A DNA stretch of 64,000 nt from Dolomedes plantarius (taxonomy: Eukaryota > Arthropoda > Arachnida > Araneae > Dolomedidae): assembly GCA_907164885.2 (NCBI GenBank), contig OU015496.1:788638-852637 (forward strand). Direction: 5' to 3'. Below the pieces are notes generated by a model. That model did no database searches, was not told where the DNA came from, and saw nothing but the letters and a program-made list of their open reading frames with translations. Position numbers and translations under genes: made by a program. Each line of letters starts with the position of its first letter. Position 1 is the first letter of the stretch. This document shows positions 39,018 through 53,983 of this stretch, piece after piece.

Positions 39018-39798
39018 TATATATAAAACAGTTCCGTAACTGACTGATTGACTGACTGATTGACTGACTGACTGACTGACATATAACGCACAAACCAAAC
39101 CGCTGGATCTAAAGGCTGAAATTTTGCATGGCGATTCTTCTTATAGTGTAGGGGTGCACTAAAAGAGATTTTGGAAAAATTCTTCTTAATTTTTTTTAAT
39201 TAAATTTTTCAGCTGTTTTTGTAACATTCTTTTGGCATTTAAAATAATAATCTGAGGTTTATAAAATTTATATCACGAGAAATATCATAAAAATTCCTTT
39301 AAAATGAAAGCTTTTTCGATTCTTTACCTCCATTCTCTGATTTTTCGTGAATTTTTTGGTGAAGATTCATTTTTAGAATTGAATTTATTAAATGCTGATC
39401 ACGTGGTTTCTTTTCTTTTTGTGATACTTTAAACTAACTTTGTGTCGCGTGCATAACAACGAAATAGACTAAACAAAATTCTTCCGAATGCGGCAGACGA
39501 TTGGACATTATCAGAAAAAATATTAAAATACGGTGAAATAAATGTTTCTCAAACTGTACTACATTCTTTAGTTTGTTCTATCCGATTTAATTACAATATT
39601 TTCTTCTTCCTTATTTTTTCTATGAAAATATCCGTTACAATTTTTTTATAAATATATTTTTTCGTTTTTTTTTTACATCAATTCCATACATTGATCGTTG
39701 TATTTATTATAAATATATCCATTTGGCATTAATTGCATACATTGACCGTTGTATTTAACTTGTATGTACTCCGTAGCGAAGTACGGGTTTTCAGCTAG
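39018..39798 (+). mobile_element. Helitron copy H7
   Basis: 5' end TATATATAAAACAGTTCCG with an expanded GACT/GATT run; the first bases TC are replaced. It ends TTTTCAGCTAG at 39798 with the CCGTAGCGAAGTACGG hairpin. Confidence 0.82.
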
Positions 39799-40467
39799 TC
39801 TATATATATAAAACAGTTCCTTAACTGACTCACTGATATACAACGCACAGACCAAACCGCTGGACCTAGAGGGCTGACATTTTGCATGGCGATTCTTCTT
39901 ATGGTGTAGGGGTGCACTAAGAAAGATTTTTGAAAAATTCTTCTTAGATTTTTTTTAATTAAATTTTTAAGCTATTTTTGTAACTTTTTTCAAGTTTACT
40001 TTTAAAATAATAATCTGAGGGTTATAAAATTCATATCACGAGAAAGATCATAAAAATTCCTTTAAAATGAAAGCTTTTTCGATTCTTTACATCCATTCTC
40101 TGATTTTTGGTGAATTTTTTGGTGAAGATTCATTTTTAGAATTGAATATATTAAATGCCGATCACGTGATTTCTTTTTCTGGTACTTTAAATAAATTTAT
40201 CGTCACGTGCATAACAACTAAATACACAAAAAAAGTATTCTTTTTCTTTCTAATGCGGCAGACGATTGGATATTATCCAAAAAAATAAATATACCTTACA
40301 ATTTTTTTATAAATATACAATTTTTTTATATATATTTTACATCAATTGTATACATTGATCGTCGTATTTATTATAAATATATATATTTATTTTTTTGGCA
40401 TTAGTTGCATACATTGACCGTATTTAACTTGAATGTACTCCGTAGCGAAGTACGGGTTTTCAGCTAC
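39799..40467 (+). mobile_element. Helitron copy H8, joined head-to-tail to H7
   Basis: Starts TCTATATATATAAAACAG directly after the CTAG of H7. The GACT repeat is reduced to one unit. It ends TTTTCAGCTAC, with C in place of the final G. Confidence 0.82.
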
Positions 40468-42173
<1,706 letters not shown>

Positions 42174-42273
42174 NNNNNNNNNNNNNNNNNNNNNNNNNNN
42201 NNNNNNNNNNNNNNNNNNNNNNNNNNNNNNNNNNNNNNNNNNNNNNNNNNNNNNNNNNNNNNNNNNNNNNNNN
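42174..42273. other. assembly gap, 100 N
   Basis: Exactly 100 N, the usual placeholder for a gap of unknown size. Distances across it are not reliable. Confidence 0.99.
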
Positions 42274-42431
42274 TTTGTAAATTGTGTATATGTGTTCCTT
42301 AATCACATTTTTTTTATTATGCTTTTGCAGTTTCATTTATTGCATTACATTTATGACTGAAGATTAAAATATTTCACGCTCAAATATGAAAAATTATTTA
42401 TATTGACATTGTTTCTCGATCTCCTTATTTA

Positions 42432-42893
42432 TTACCATGTTTTTATTAACTCGCCTTCTTGTTTGTTTGTTTGTTTGTGTGTTTGTATGTTTGTCCAGTA
42501 CTAATCTTGCAATCGATTTTTAACTAACTTCCCGACTAGCTAGACATCTGTAACTTTTAGAATAGCTCAGAACACGATAACTATGCATTGTTTTGTTACT
42601 TTTAGCCATCTTTAAGCAGTATTGAATTCATTTTCAGTTAATTTTGTTTTCTAGAATGGTGCTGCCATCTATCTTCCGGGACGGGAACGAAAAGTTAAAC
42701 GCAGTTGATTACACATTTGATACCTCTTTATTATGCATTTGATCATTTTCTTTCAAGTTGATGGGATAATTCATCAAAAAAATTTTTTTTAAAAATTATT
42801 TATTAATACATACTATTGTCAAGTTTATATGATTCAACAGAAAATTTAAAAACATGGTGTTTATAAAGTTAGTTTTATCTTGTAATTATAGAG
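42432..42893 (+). repeat. dispersed repeat family E, copy 3
   Basis: Starts TACCATGTTTTTATTAACTC, with GTTTGTTTGTTTGTGTG and the shared CTTGCAATCGATTTTTAACT and ACTAGCTAGACATCTG blocks, then the AT-rich tail ending TATCTTGTAATTA. Confidence 0.7.
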
Positions 42894-44027
42894 ATGGTGA
42901 AGGGATTTTCTGTAACCAAAATGTGCTATAATAATAGTATATTTTAATCTTCATTTCAATGCCTGTAGCACTGAACTGTGTAGCAGAGTTTTGACCGAAA
43001 GAGGTCCAGTCACTCTGGATATCTTGAGATCATTTGGCTTTATACACAAACTGAAAACTGTTATGAGATTACATTATCTTTTAAGAGCAAAATGATGTTC
43101 CAATATTCCCTGAATCACATTTTTTAATCCATTTTACAATCCATAATAAAGGTAACTCCAGATAATCAGGATGTAATTCTAACTATACTTAGTTTATCTA
43201 ATTTCGTTTTTCTTATTTTTATAATTTTATGTATTATAATTTTATTTCCTAAGTATTTTATTGTTATCGATGGCAAGTTTGAAGAGTCTGTTTAAAAGAA
43301 AATATAAGTTCACAATTCACATTTAGGGTCAAAGTGTACATTGTTATAAGCATTCATAATTATTTATAGTGCATCTATTATATAGTACCATTTGTGAATA
43401 CGCAACTGGCAGCTTGGGTGTATGCAAATCAGAATTGGAACATTTTTTAAAGATCTAATCTCTCAGTTTTAAAGAATGCCATAAATCGCCAGCATTTATC
43501 TTTCGTTTGATACAAAAGAAGGAGGTTTGAATTTTTCCGCTTGTGAGTGCATGTGTTTATGGGTGAAGACCAAAGTAATAAATTTCCGGATGGTTCTGAC
43601 ATTTAGACAAATAACATAGACACTAGAAGCACTATTGAAACATCTCGCATTTACTAGCTGACATATGAATGTCAGGTACACATCCGTCTGCAATATTCCC
43701 ACTGTAGTCATAGACTTCCTTAACACATTGTTGCAAAGTAAAGAGTAGACTAGTGTTTATTTTTATATTATAATTTTATTGCTCTCCTGAAGTTCTGTGT
43801 AAGTACTGAATAAAAATTATTCTAAAAAATCCATAGGTTTAGACATTTCCCCAAAGCTATTTGGTTTCAGCCATTGCATTCTATAAAAAGGATGCAAAAA
43901 TTCCTAAAAGATTTGAATTCCAAATTGCTATGTTACAGGAAACATAAAATTGTAACCATATACGTAGTAAATATTTTAGAAAAAGAACATTATCATTGTG
44001 TAAAGAGTGCACGCGCAGTGAAGTAAC
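42894..44027. other. no gene or repeat recognised
   Basis: Unique AT-rich sequence. A minus-strand frame at 43496-43726 shows no recognisable domain. Confidence 0.45.
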
Positions 44028-45418
44028 TGATCGAATACATTTTATAACACTAGATCAGCCTTAAATAATCTGCAAAAAAGATAAGCTGCTGATTTTTGAG
44101 AGAAAAATACTCCGGAAGATCTTGGGAGCAGTTAAGCAGAATGATGTCTATAGAATAAGATATAATTATGAGAACTACAGTAGATTTAAAGAACCAGATT
44201 TGTCAAAATTATAAAGGCTAGCCGCATTAGATTATACATTTTATAACACTAGATCAGCCTTGAATAAATCTTAAAAAGATAAGCTGCTGATTTTTGAGAG
44301 AAAAATACTCCGGAAGATCTTGGGAGCAGTTAAGCAGAATGATGTCTATAGAATAAGATATAATTATGAGATTCACAGTATATTTAAAGAACCAGATATT
44401 GTAAAAGTTATAAAGGCTAGCCGCATAAGATTATACATTTTATAACACTAGATCAGCCTTAAATAAATCTGCAAAAAAGATAAGCTGCTGATTTTTGAGA
44501 GAAAAATACTCCGTAAGATCTTGGGAGCAGTTAAGCAGAATTATGTCTATAGAATAAGATATAATTATGAGATTCAAAGTAGATTTAAAGAACCAGATAT
44601 TGTCAAAGTTATAAAGGCTAGCCGCATAAGATTATACATTTTATAACATTAGATCAGCCTTAAATAAATCTGAAAAATATAAGCTACTGATTTTTGAGAG
44701 AAAAATACTCCGGAAGATCTTGGGAGCAGTTAAGCAGAATGATATCTATAGAATAAGATATAATTATGAGATTCAAAGTAGATTTAAAGAACCAGATATT
44801 GTCAAAGTTATAAAGGCTAGCCGCATAAGATTATACATTTTATAACATTAGATCAGCCTTAAATAAATCTGAAAAATATAAGCTACTGATTTTTGAGAGA
44901 AAAATACTCCGGAAGATCTTGGGAGCAGTTCAGCAGAACGATGTCTATAGAATACGATATAATGAGATTTACAGTAGATTTAAAGAACCAGATATTGTCA
45001 AAGTTATAAAGGCTAGCCGGATTAGATTATACATTTTATAACACTAGATCAGCCTTAAATATATCTTAAAAAGATAAGATGCTGATTTTTGAGAGAAAAA
45101 TACTCCGGAAGATCTTTTGAGCAATTAAGCAGAACGATGTCTATAGAATACGATATAATTATGAGATTCACAGTAGATTTAAAGAACCAGATATTGTCAA
45201 AGTTATAAAGGCTAGCCGGATTAGATTATACATTTTATAACACTAGATCAGCCTTAAATATATCTTAAAAAGATAAGCTGCTGATTTTTGAGGGAAAAAT
45301 ACTCCGGAAGATCTTGGGAGCAGTTAAGCAGAATGATGTCTATAGAATAAGATATAATTATGAGATTCACAGTAGATTTAAAGAACCAGATATTGTAAAA
45401 GTTATAAAGGCTAGCCGC
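44028..45418 (+). repeat. tandem array of seven ~199-bp units derived from a LINE
   Basis: The marker GATCAGCCT recurs at 44053, 44252, 44451, 44652, 44851, 45047 and 45246, giving spacings of 199, 199, 201, 199, 196 and 199 bases. Each unit contains the same LINE coding piece (IFERKILRKILGA, then RFKEPDIVKVIKASRI) joined to about 50 bp of non-coding sequence with TATACATTTTATAACA. Units differ from each other at few positions. The last one continues into the genuine LINE 3' end. Confidence 0.92.
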
Positions 45419-45658
45419 ATAAAATGGCTAGGACACCTTTTTAGATACAATGACTCAAACCCAACTAAATTGTTGACTTTTTCAAAAATTGACGGTACGC
45501 GAAAGAGAGGAAGCCCTCCCCCCCCCCCAACCAGGTGGGTTGATTCTGTTGAGAAAGATCTTAGGAATCTAGGAGATAACCGACGGCAATCTATTGCTCC
45601 AGATAGAGTCGGATGGAGGAGGCTCATGGAGACATCTTTGGCCTGTGGCAGGCTGTAG
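45314..45658 (+). pseudogene. C-terminal end of a LINE reverse-transcriptase ORF
   Basis: About 114 codons. The segment RFKEPDIVKVIKASRIKWLG and HLFRYNDSNPTK match the region after the reverse transcriptase in many arthropod LINEs, where the usual form is RLRWLGHVxRM. TRKRGSPPPPPTRWVDSVEK and DLRNLGDNRRQSIAPDRVGW followed by RRLMETS match the extreme C-terminus (GRPxxRWxDxVxxDLxxLG...DRxxWRxxV). The Pro run comes from a C10 tract. The reverse transcriptase and endonuclease themselves are absent: this is a 5'-truncated insertion, as is usual for LINEs. A GAAGAAGAA-type tail follows the stop. Confidence 0.75.
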
Positions 45659-45660
45659 TG

Positions 45661-47144
45661 CTGATGAAGAAGAAGAATATCAGCCTTGAAATATAAAAGG
45701 TTTGTTATGCAGCCCTACCAAACATAAAATTAAAACCGACATTTTATGTGTCCCTTGGGGCCAGCGACCAAGGATACTATTCATCTTTTTCAACAAAGTA
45801 ATAGTCCTTGGGAGTAAAAGTTTAGTTACCGTATACTTCGTAACGTAATATTCGAAGACTGATAAGTTTGGTCCATGATATTAAGGCTGCTATGTACTAA
45901 GAAAAAAATCGTATTTCCCTTTTCCTCTTCTTGCAGATTGTTGTAATGGGAGGAGTCCAGTTGATGGTTCGAGAATTCCACCCCCCTTAGGATTGACATT
46001 TTGAGGGATTGTAATGGTTCTCTCTCTATAGGGGGGGGGTTAAGCGCTACCCCGAAATTGTTTATTTGAAATATATTTTTGTCACCTATTTACAGGTACA
46101 TAAATGCCGATAATCAAATAAAATTGGTATTGTCAGATGGCCTGAACTTATCTGCAAAGCGCTACCGGATTCATTTTATAAATTTCGTCCACCGAAGGAA
46201 TTTATGAGCGTTTAAAACACACTATACCAGATTTTTTCCCCCGAATAATTTAAATTTTAAAATATTAATCGAATTTTTTTAAAAAAAAACGAAAAAGGTA
46301 CACAAATGTAAAATCTCTTTCTCTATGACGGAGTGCAATTTAAAAAAAAAAAATCTTTGATTCCAAGTCGGCAATCCGTGGACAAATTTTCTCCATAGGT
46401 TAACATTGAGTGAGCAAATCCAATGGGGATAGTACATAGCAACCTTGATGATTTTTACAAGAATTTTTTGGAAATTTCCGTCTGGCGCCTATAAGTCAAA
46501 CCCGGAGAGAAATTAATGAACTTAGAGTTTGTTTATCATAAAGAGACAATTAGGATTATGCATAATAAAAGCTAAAGAAAAACTAATTTGAAAATTTTGC
46601 ATAAAGGAGAGGGGGAAATATGCATTTTTAACCCAATATCCTATATATTTGTCACAACAATCGATTTTTATAAATGTGTAAAAGATATTTATAGTAATCT
46701 CTGTTAACTATTACAATACTAATCCCATCTAAATCTCCTTAATTCAGTGCAGTGGAGGGTTAGTAAAATTTAAAAAAAAATCGTTAAGGAAGGTAAATAT
46801 TACCAGTATATTTTCACCAAATTAACGAAGTTTGTCTGACACCAAAATAGGGTTAATGTACATAAAAAAAGGATACTAAACAGAAGGATAAAAAATAAAG
46901 TTTAGAAATGTTAGCGAAGAAAACAAAGGCTTTAAACAGTGTGATAAATGATAAGACAAGCAAGCGCTAAGCGGCTCTTATCAGGGGAATACGATTCCTT
47001 TCTAAAATCAAATCGCAAGCGAGATAAAAAGGGTGAGGAGATGAAGCGAAGGAAAGGAAGAAATTTATGCCTGCGTTGTTGAAAATAAGTTTATGTGTTA
47101 CATTTTTATTCCTTTGTTTATGACATTCCACTAAATATAAAGCA
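45661..47144. other. no gene recognised
   Basis: Unique AT-rich sequence with a (GAAGAA) LINE tail at its start and a G9 run at 46031-46039. Short frames match nothing known. Confidence 0.45.
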
Positions 47145-47843
47145 CTAGCTGAAAATCCGCGCTTCGCTACGGAGTACATTCAAATTAAATACAACGGTCA
47201 ACGTATGCAGTTTATGCCAAAAAATAAATATATATATTTATAATAAATGCGATGATCAACGTATACAATTGATGTAAAATATATATCTATCTATATATAT
47301 ATATATTTATAAAAAAATCGTAAGGGATATGCATTTTTTTTTGATAATATTCAATCGTCTGCTGCATTAGAAAGAGAAAAAAAATATTTTTTTTGTCTAT
47401 TTAGTTGTTACGCACGTGACGATAAATTTATTGAAAGTACCAGAAAAAGATATCACGTGATCAACATTTAATAAATTAAATTTTAAAAATGAATCTTTAA
47501 AAATTCACCAAAAATCAGGAAATGGAGGTAAAAATTCGAAAAAAATTTCATTTTGAAGGAATTTTTAGGATCTTTCTCGTGATATAAATTTTATAACCCT
47601 CAATGTATTATTTTAAATGCACACGTAAAAAAAGTTTAAAAAACAGCTTAAAAATTTAATTTAAAAAAATCTAAGAAGAATTTTTGAAAAATCTTTCTGA
47701 GTGCACCCCTACACTATTAGAAGAATCGCCATGCAAAATTTCAGCCCTTTAGGTCCAGCGGTTTGGTCCGTGCGTTGTATGTCAGTCAGTCAGTCAGTCA
47801 GTGAATGAATGAGTCAGTTACGGAACTGTTTTATATATACAGA
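47145..47843 (-). mobile_element. Helitron copy H9
   Basis: Reads on the minus strand from TCTGTATATATAAAACAG (ending at 47843) to TTTTCAGCTAG (47145). It has the GACT run plus the (ATTC)n variant also seen in H6, so H6 and H9 are a subfamily. Confidence 0.85.
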
Positions 47844-47866
47844 TTAGTTATATTTATATATAAATA

Positions 47867-48528
47867 CTAGCTGAAAACCCGCACTTCGCTACGGAGTACA
47901 TTGAAATTAAATGCAACGGTCAATGTATGCAATTAATGCCAAAAAAATTAAATATGTATATTTATAATAAATACGACGATCAATGTATACAATTGATGTA
48001 AAAAAAACACATTTATAAAAAAAATCGTAAGGGATATTTTTATAGACAAAATAATGTCCAATCGTCTGCCGCATTAGCAAGAAAAAAGTATTTTTTTGTC
48101 TATTTAGTTCTTATGCACCTGACGATAAATTTATTTAAAGTACCAGAAAAAGAAATCACGTGATCGGCATTTAATAAATTAAATTCTAACAAATTAATCT
48201 TTAAAAATTCACCAAAAATCAGAAAAGGGAGGTAAAGATTAAAAAAAGATCTCATTTTGAGGGAATTTTTATGATCTTTCTCGTGATATAAATTTTATAA
48301 CCCCAAAATTATTATTGTAAATGCAAACTTAAAAAAAGTTACAAAAGCAGCTTAAAAATTTAATTTAAAAAAATCTAAGAAGAATTTTTCTAAAATTCTT
48401 TCGTAGTGCACGCCTACACTATAAGAAGAATCGCCATGCAAAATGTCAGCCCTTTAGGTCCAGCGGTTTGGTCTGTGCGTTGTATGTCAGTCAGTGAGTC
48501 AGTTACGGAACTGTTTTATATATATAGA
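47867..48528 (-). mobile_element. Helitron copy H10
   Basis: Reads on the minus strand from TCTATATATATAAAACAG (48528) to GGGTTTTCAGCTAG (47867). It is separated from H9 by 23 bp of TA-rich sequence and lies in the same orientation. Confidence 0.85.
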
Positions 48529-48779
48529 TATAATTAATTTTAAATAGATAACATATTTAAATCACGCTTTCCTTTATATTTTTATATAACCTTTAATTTT
48601 TTTCGCTATTTTTTTAATTTTTTGTCTATATGCATTATTATTTTGTTATAAAAGGGGAGTGGACAGCCGTGGGTTACCTGGTAAGTGCCACTACCCCATA
48701 GCTTACTCTCGTAATACATTTAATGCGATATAAAGGAATTTCTTTATGATGGCCAGTAATGGTTCCAAAAAAAGTGTGT
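48529..48779. other. no gene recognised
   Basis: Short AT-rich stretch with a GGGGAGTGGACAGCCGTGGG patch at 48653-48672; no second copy was found. Confidence 0.4.
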
Positions 48780-48780
48780 G

Positions 48781-48876
<96 letters not shown>

Positions 48877-48877
48877 G

Positions 48878-48928
<51 letters not shown>

Positions 48929-49002
48929 TATATAGATATATATATAATATATATATTATGTATATATATATAGATATATGTATATATGTATATGTATATA
49001 TG

Positions 49003-49040
<38 letters not shown>

Positions 49041-49063
49041 ATATATATATATATTATAGATAT

Positions 49064-49095
<32 letters not shown>

Positions 49096-49142
49096 ATGTA
49101 CATTATATATATATGTATATATATATATATAGATTATATAGA

Positions 49143-49191
<49 letters not shown>

Positions 49192-49346
49192 ATATATATG
49201 TATATATATATATATGTAATATATGTATATGATATATGTTGTATATATCTATATATATATAATATAGATATATATCTATATATATATATAATATATTATA
49301 TATATATATATTTATATCTTATATATATGTACATATATATATATAG

Positions 49347-49380
<34 letters not shown>

Positions 49381-49461
49381 GTATAGTATATTGTGTATAT
49401 AGATATTATATATATATGTATATATATATATATGTATATGTATATATGTGTATATATATAT

Positions 49462-49554
<93 letters not shown>
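48780..49554. repeat. long compound TA/TATATG array
   Basis: About 775 bp of TA dinucleotide with frequent TATATG, TAGATA and AATA interruptions. Both strands show long open frames of Tyr-Ile repeats, which are an effect of the repeat and not genes. Confidence 0.97.
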
Positions 49555-49555
<1 letters not shown>

Positions 49556-50252
49556 CCCTAATAGTTGCCGTGTTCTGTGTATGCCTCTGTCAAGTAACGC
49601 TTCCGGAGCGACCGCATCACAAATATATCAGCCTATATTAATCTCACGTGCAAAAATACAATAATAAACAGAAATTAAAAACACTAAAATCGTTTGTTTA
49701 AGAAATTTGTAGGTTAAGTTAATTGTTATTTAATGCACGTGTATACAGCTTTAAAATTCATGAAAATTTAAAAAAAAATCTGAAACGCGATTGCAGCGCT
49801 ACCTACCGGTTCCAATTATTGAATGCACGTGTATACATCATTAAAATTCATGAAAATAAAAAAAATTCTGAAACGCGATTGCAGCGCTGCCTAAATAGAC
49901 TGCAAAATTTTTTTTGCAAGTGAGTAATTTGTATGATTTTTTAATCTGATTTTCTTTAGTTTATATATTTTATTTTTGCTCAATATATTTATACATAGCA
50001 TATTTATAGCATATTAGTTAGATTGTGCAAATCGGATTGAAAAATCAGCGGTAAGCATGCTTTTTTTTCGAAGAGGACGTTTTTTTAAAATTATAAACTC
50101 AGATTTTTACAACATTTTTAATTATAACATCGAATAGAAAAACAGCTAATATTCTGTAAAAATTTCTAATATTTTAACAAGGTTATGAACCTTTTTTTAT
50201 TGGAACTGTTCAATTATTTACCGTCAAGTTTTGACAGGTACTATCTAGTATA
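49555..50252. other. no gene; imperfect ~90-bp tandem duplication
   Basis: AATGCACGTGTATACA with TTAAAATTCATGAAAA and GAAACGCGATTGCAGCGCT occurs at about 49732-49803 and again at 49823-49890. The remainder is AT-rich and unique. Confidence 0.6.
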
Positions 50253-50270
50253 TGTATATATGTATGTATG

Positions 50271-50347
<77 letters not shown>

Positions 50348-50348
50348 G

Positions 50349-50379
<31 letters not shown>

Positions 50380-50390
50380 ATACATATACA
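50253..50390. repeat. TA/TATATG array, left of Penelope-like dimer
   Basis: About 138 bp of TATATG and TA units that run directly into the outer edge of the inverted Penelope-like arm. Confidence 0.95.
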
Positions 50391-51333
50391 AAAGTTAGAA
50401 ATAATATATTAAATAACTGTACTCAATTAAAATACCATCAGGCGCTATGCTGCACTACATTAGTATTTCAAATATTTCTATCATTAAAAAAAGTGTGAAT
50501 CAGAAAACTAGTGGAATGCTAATCCAGGGAAACTACATCCAAATCCTGAAACTGAAGTTTCGAATGGCTGGGGGGAGTTGTGACCCCCCTACTCCGGTTA
50601 AACTAGTTTTGTGCCGCGGCAACACTCCCGGAAGTCCGAAACCTCAGTGCGACCTAGACTTTCGTCAAATATTGTTAAAAAGTAAATCAATAATCAAAAC
50701 AACATTTAAAACATCAAATCTCATAAAACCCATTTAAACACATTGTGTAAATTTCAACTATTATATTCATGTAAAATTAAAACCAACCTACAGTGTTTCT
50801 CACATACCTGTATATTGCTACAATGTAAGGATGTTCCTTATTCAAATATCTTTTATACGGTATCCCAATCTCAAATAATTAACATACCGTTACGGTTAAA
50901 GAAAACGGTGTTTATATTTGGTTTTACTGATATTTAAAAAATTTTTTATATTAGACATTAAAAAAGACTTAGGGAAACCCATTTCTAAAGCAAAATTTAT
51001 AAATTGTTTAATTTTAAAATCCATATCTATATTATTAGTATTGAGACGTTTACATCTTGTTAAAAAATTAGTGATTACATTTCTTTTGATGTTTAGGTGT
51101 ATGCATGTTGTCCATGACATAATACGATTTGGTTTAAAACTATAGTCATCTCGTTTATCATACATTTTTGTAATTATTGAGCCATTGCTTACTATAATAC
51201 TTAAATCTAAAAAGTTCAAAAAACCTTCCTTATTGCACGAAGTTTCAATTAAATTTAAATTACTAGGGTAAAAACTAAAGTCCAATCCTGTGTTATTTAC
51301 GAAGCATACCAAAATGTCATCAACATACCTAAA
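50386..51333 (-). mobile_element. Penelope-like element, 5'-truncated copy in reverse orientation
   Basis: Inverted copy of 52306-53260. On the minus strand it starts at FRYVDDIL of the reverse transcriptase, carries the rest of the ORF (to ISKTKYKHRFL, stop at about 50896) and the shared 3' non-coding part with GTGACCCCCCTACTCCGG. The arms differ at scattered positions (for example NNTG for YNTG and FPKS for FHKS), so they are not a recent exact duplication or an assembly mirror. Confidence 0.8.
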
Positions 51334-53257
51334 TTTGAAGTCCATAATGTATAAGGGCACTGGTTATCGTGTAGATGGATCCAGATTCGGAGTAGTAAAT
51401 ACTTTTGACAGAGATATAGATGTTTTTGTGTATAAATTAGCAATAAAATATAGCCACCCTACAACCACTTTTGCAGAATGGGTTTTTAACATTAAAAAGT
51501 TATTTCAATTATCTATTAATAAATATTTACAAAAATATAATCATCACGAACCTAGTGTTTCTTTAAACAGTTTAAAAAACAGTATCGTTAATTTAAGGCA
51601 TAGTTATGTTATAACTTATGTCGATAAAATTGCCAGCAACTATGCTTTATTATGTAAACGTTTTTACTGTAATAAATTAATTGATATTTACAGAGATAAT
51701 TCAGTATATCAGAATATAGAAATAACCACTGACGAAATTAAGAATAAAATAAACGCGTTATATCTACGTATAGGTTTCAAAATAGGCATTAATAAAATTA
51801 AATTTCCATACATAGTACTAATCCCCAAGTTTCATAAGGTACCTATAAAATTTAGAGCCGTAACAATAGGCTGTAACACTTATCTTACTATTCAAATAAC
51901 CGTCTTTTACAATTACTCAAAAACGTTATGATAAAAATTAAAAAAGAAGGCACATATATTGTTAATAATAGTTATGAAGTGGTAAAAAGTATTAGTTACA
52001 TGGAGGATATTGTGGGAATTTCTAGTTATGACTTTTCGGATTTATTTAACTCAATTAACTTAGATGACTTACATAATATCATTTTAAATCTATATGAACG
52101 ATACGATATACAAGAGTTTATTACTTATAACCGATATAAATCTTTGCTACAACTTGTTTTAAAAGAAACTTATTTACACAATGGAAGAGATATATATAAG
52201 CAGATACATGGGATCCCTATGGGAGGGGGATGCTCTTCAATTCTTGCAGATATCTATTTACATAATTACGAAACAGGTACAAGTTTATTAAATGAAGTTA
52301 AGTTTTTTAGGTATGTTGATGACATTTTGGTATGCTTCGTATATAACACAGGATTGGACTTTAGTTTTTACCCTAGTAATTTAAATTTAGTTGAAACTTC
52401 GTGTAATAAGGAAGGTTTTTTGAACTTTTTAGATTTAAGTATTATAGTTAGCAATGGCTCAATAATTACAAAAATGTATGATAAACGAGATGACTATAGT
52501 TTTAAACCAAATCGTATTATGTCATGGACAACATGCATACACCTAAACATCAAAAGAAATGTAATCACTAATTTTTTAACAAGATGTAAACGTCTCAATA
52601 CTAATAATATAGATATGGATTTTAAAATTAAACAATTTATAAATTTTGCTTTAGAGATGGGTTTCCATAAGTCTTTTTTAATGTCTAATATAAAAAATTT
52701 TTTAAATATCAGTAAAACCGAATATAAACACCGTTTTCTTTAACCGTAACGGTATGTTAATTATTTGAGATTGGGATACAGTATAAAAGATATTTGAATG
52801 GGGAACATCCTTATATTGTAGCAATATACAGGTATGTGAGAAACAAAGTAGGTTGCTTATAATTTTACATGAATATAATAGTTGAAATTTATACAAACAC
52901 TGTGTTTAAATGAGTTTTTCGAGTTTTGATGTTTAAAATGTTGTTTTGTTTATTGATTTACTTTTTAAATAATATTTGACGAAAGTCTAGGTCGCACTGA
53001 GGTTTCGGGCTTCCGGGAGTGTTGCCGCGGCACAAAACTAGTTTAACCGGAGTACGGGGGTCACAACTCCCCCCAGCCATTCGAAACTTCAGTTTCAGGA
53101 TTTGGATGTAGTTTCCCTGGATTGGCATTCCACTAGTTTTCTGTTTTACACTTATTTTAATGATAGAAATATATGAAATACTAATGCAGTGCAGCATAGC
53201 GCCTGATGGTATTTTAATTGAGTTCAGTTATTTAATTTATTATTTCTAACTTTTGTA

Positions 53258-53260
<3 letters not shown>
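51334..53260 (+). mobile_element. Penelope-like element, longer forward copy
   Basis: Runs from about 51334 through the reverse transcriptase region (51360-52743) and a ~510-bp 3' non-coding part to CTAACTTTTGTATATG at the edge of the next TA array. The 3' part is the mirror of 50386-50896. No GIY-YIG endonuclease domain is visible after the reverse transcriptase. Penelope-like elements are known for partial, tandem and inverted copies, which fits this arrangement. Confidence 0.75.
51360..52743 (+). pseudogene. Penelope-like reverse transcriptase, frame broken near 51900-51930
   Basis: First frame (to 51931): SRFGVVNTFDRDIDVFVYKL, YVDKIASNYALLCKRFYCNK and LIPKFHKVPIKFRAVTIG, the last corresponding to the K-h-HK-P-FR motif 1-2 region. 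Second frame (51928-52743, 271 codons): YDFSDLFNSINLDDL holds the first catalytic Asp, HGIPMGGGCSSILADIYL is the B motif, FRYVDDIL (residues 127-134) has the catalytic YVDD, and FLDLSIIVSNGSIITKMYDK plus RDDYSFKPNRIMSW is the thumb region typical of these elements. The two frames overlap by four bases and must once have been one. All catalytic Asp are present, but the frameshift and the missing N-terminus make it inactive as it stands. Confidence 0.78.
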
Positions 53261-53981
<721 letters not shown>

Positions 53982-53983
53982 TA

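Noticed and set aside
44028..45418. CRISPR-like or centromeric satellite array
   Set aside because: Units have no unique spacers and derive from a LINE; this is eukaryotic DNA.
45660..45690. CTGATGA after the LINE ORF as a hammerhead core
   Set aside because: The flanking bases do not form the three helices; it is part of a GAAGAA tail.
48744..49664. Long open frames of alternating Tyr and Ile on both strands
   Set aside because: They are translations of TA/TATATG microsatellite. The same holds at 38240-38533, 41236-41448, 50185-50498, 53232-53986 and 55306-55586.
50896..51360. Minus-strand 154-codon frame as a separate gene
   Set aside because: It is the truncated inverted copy of the Penelope-like reverse transcriptase and starts inside the catalytic domain.
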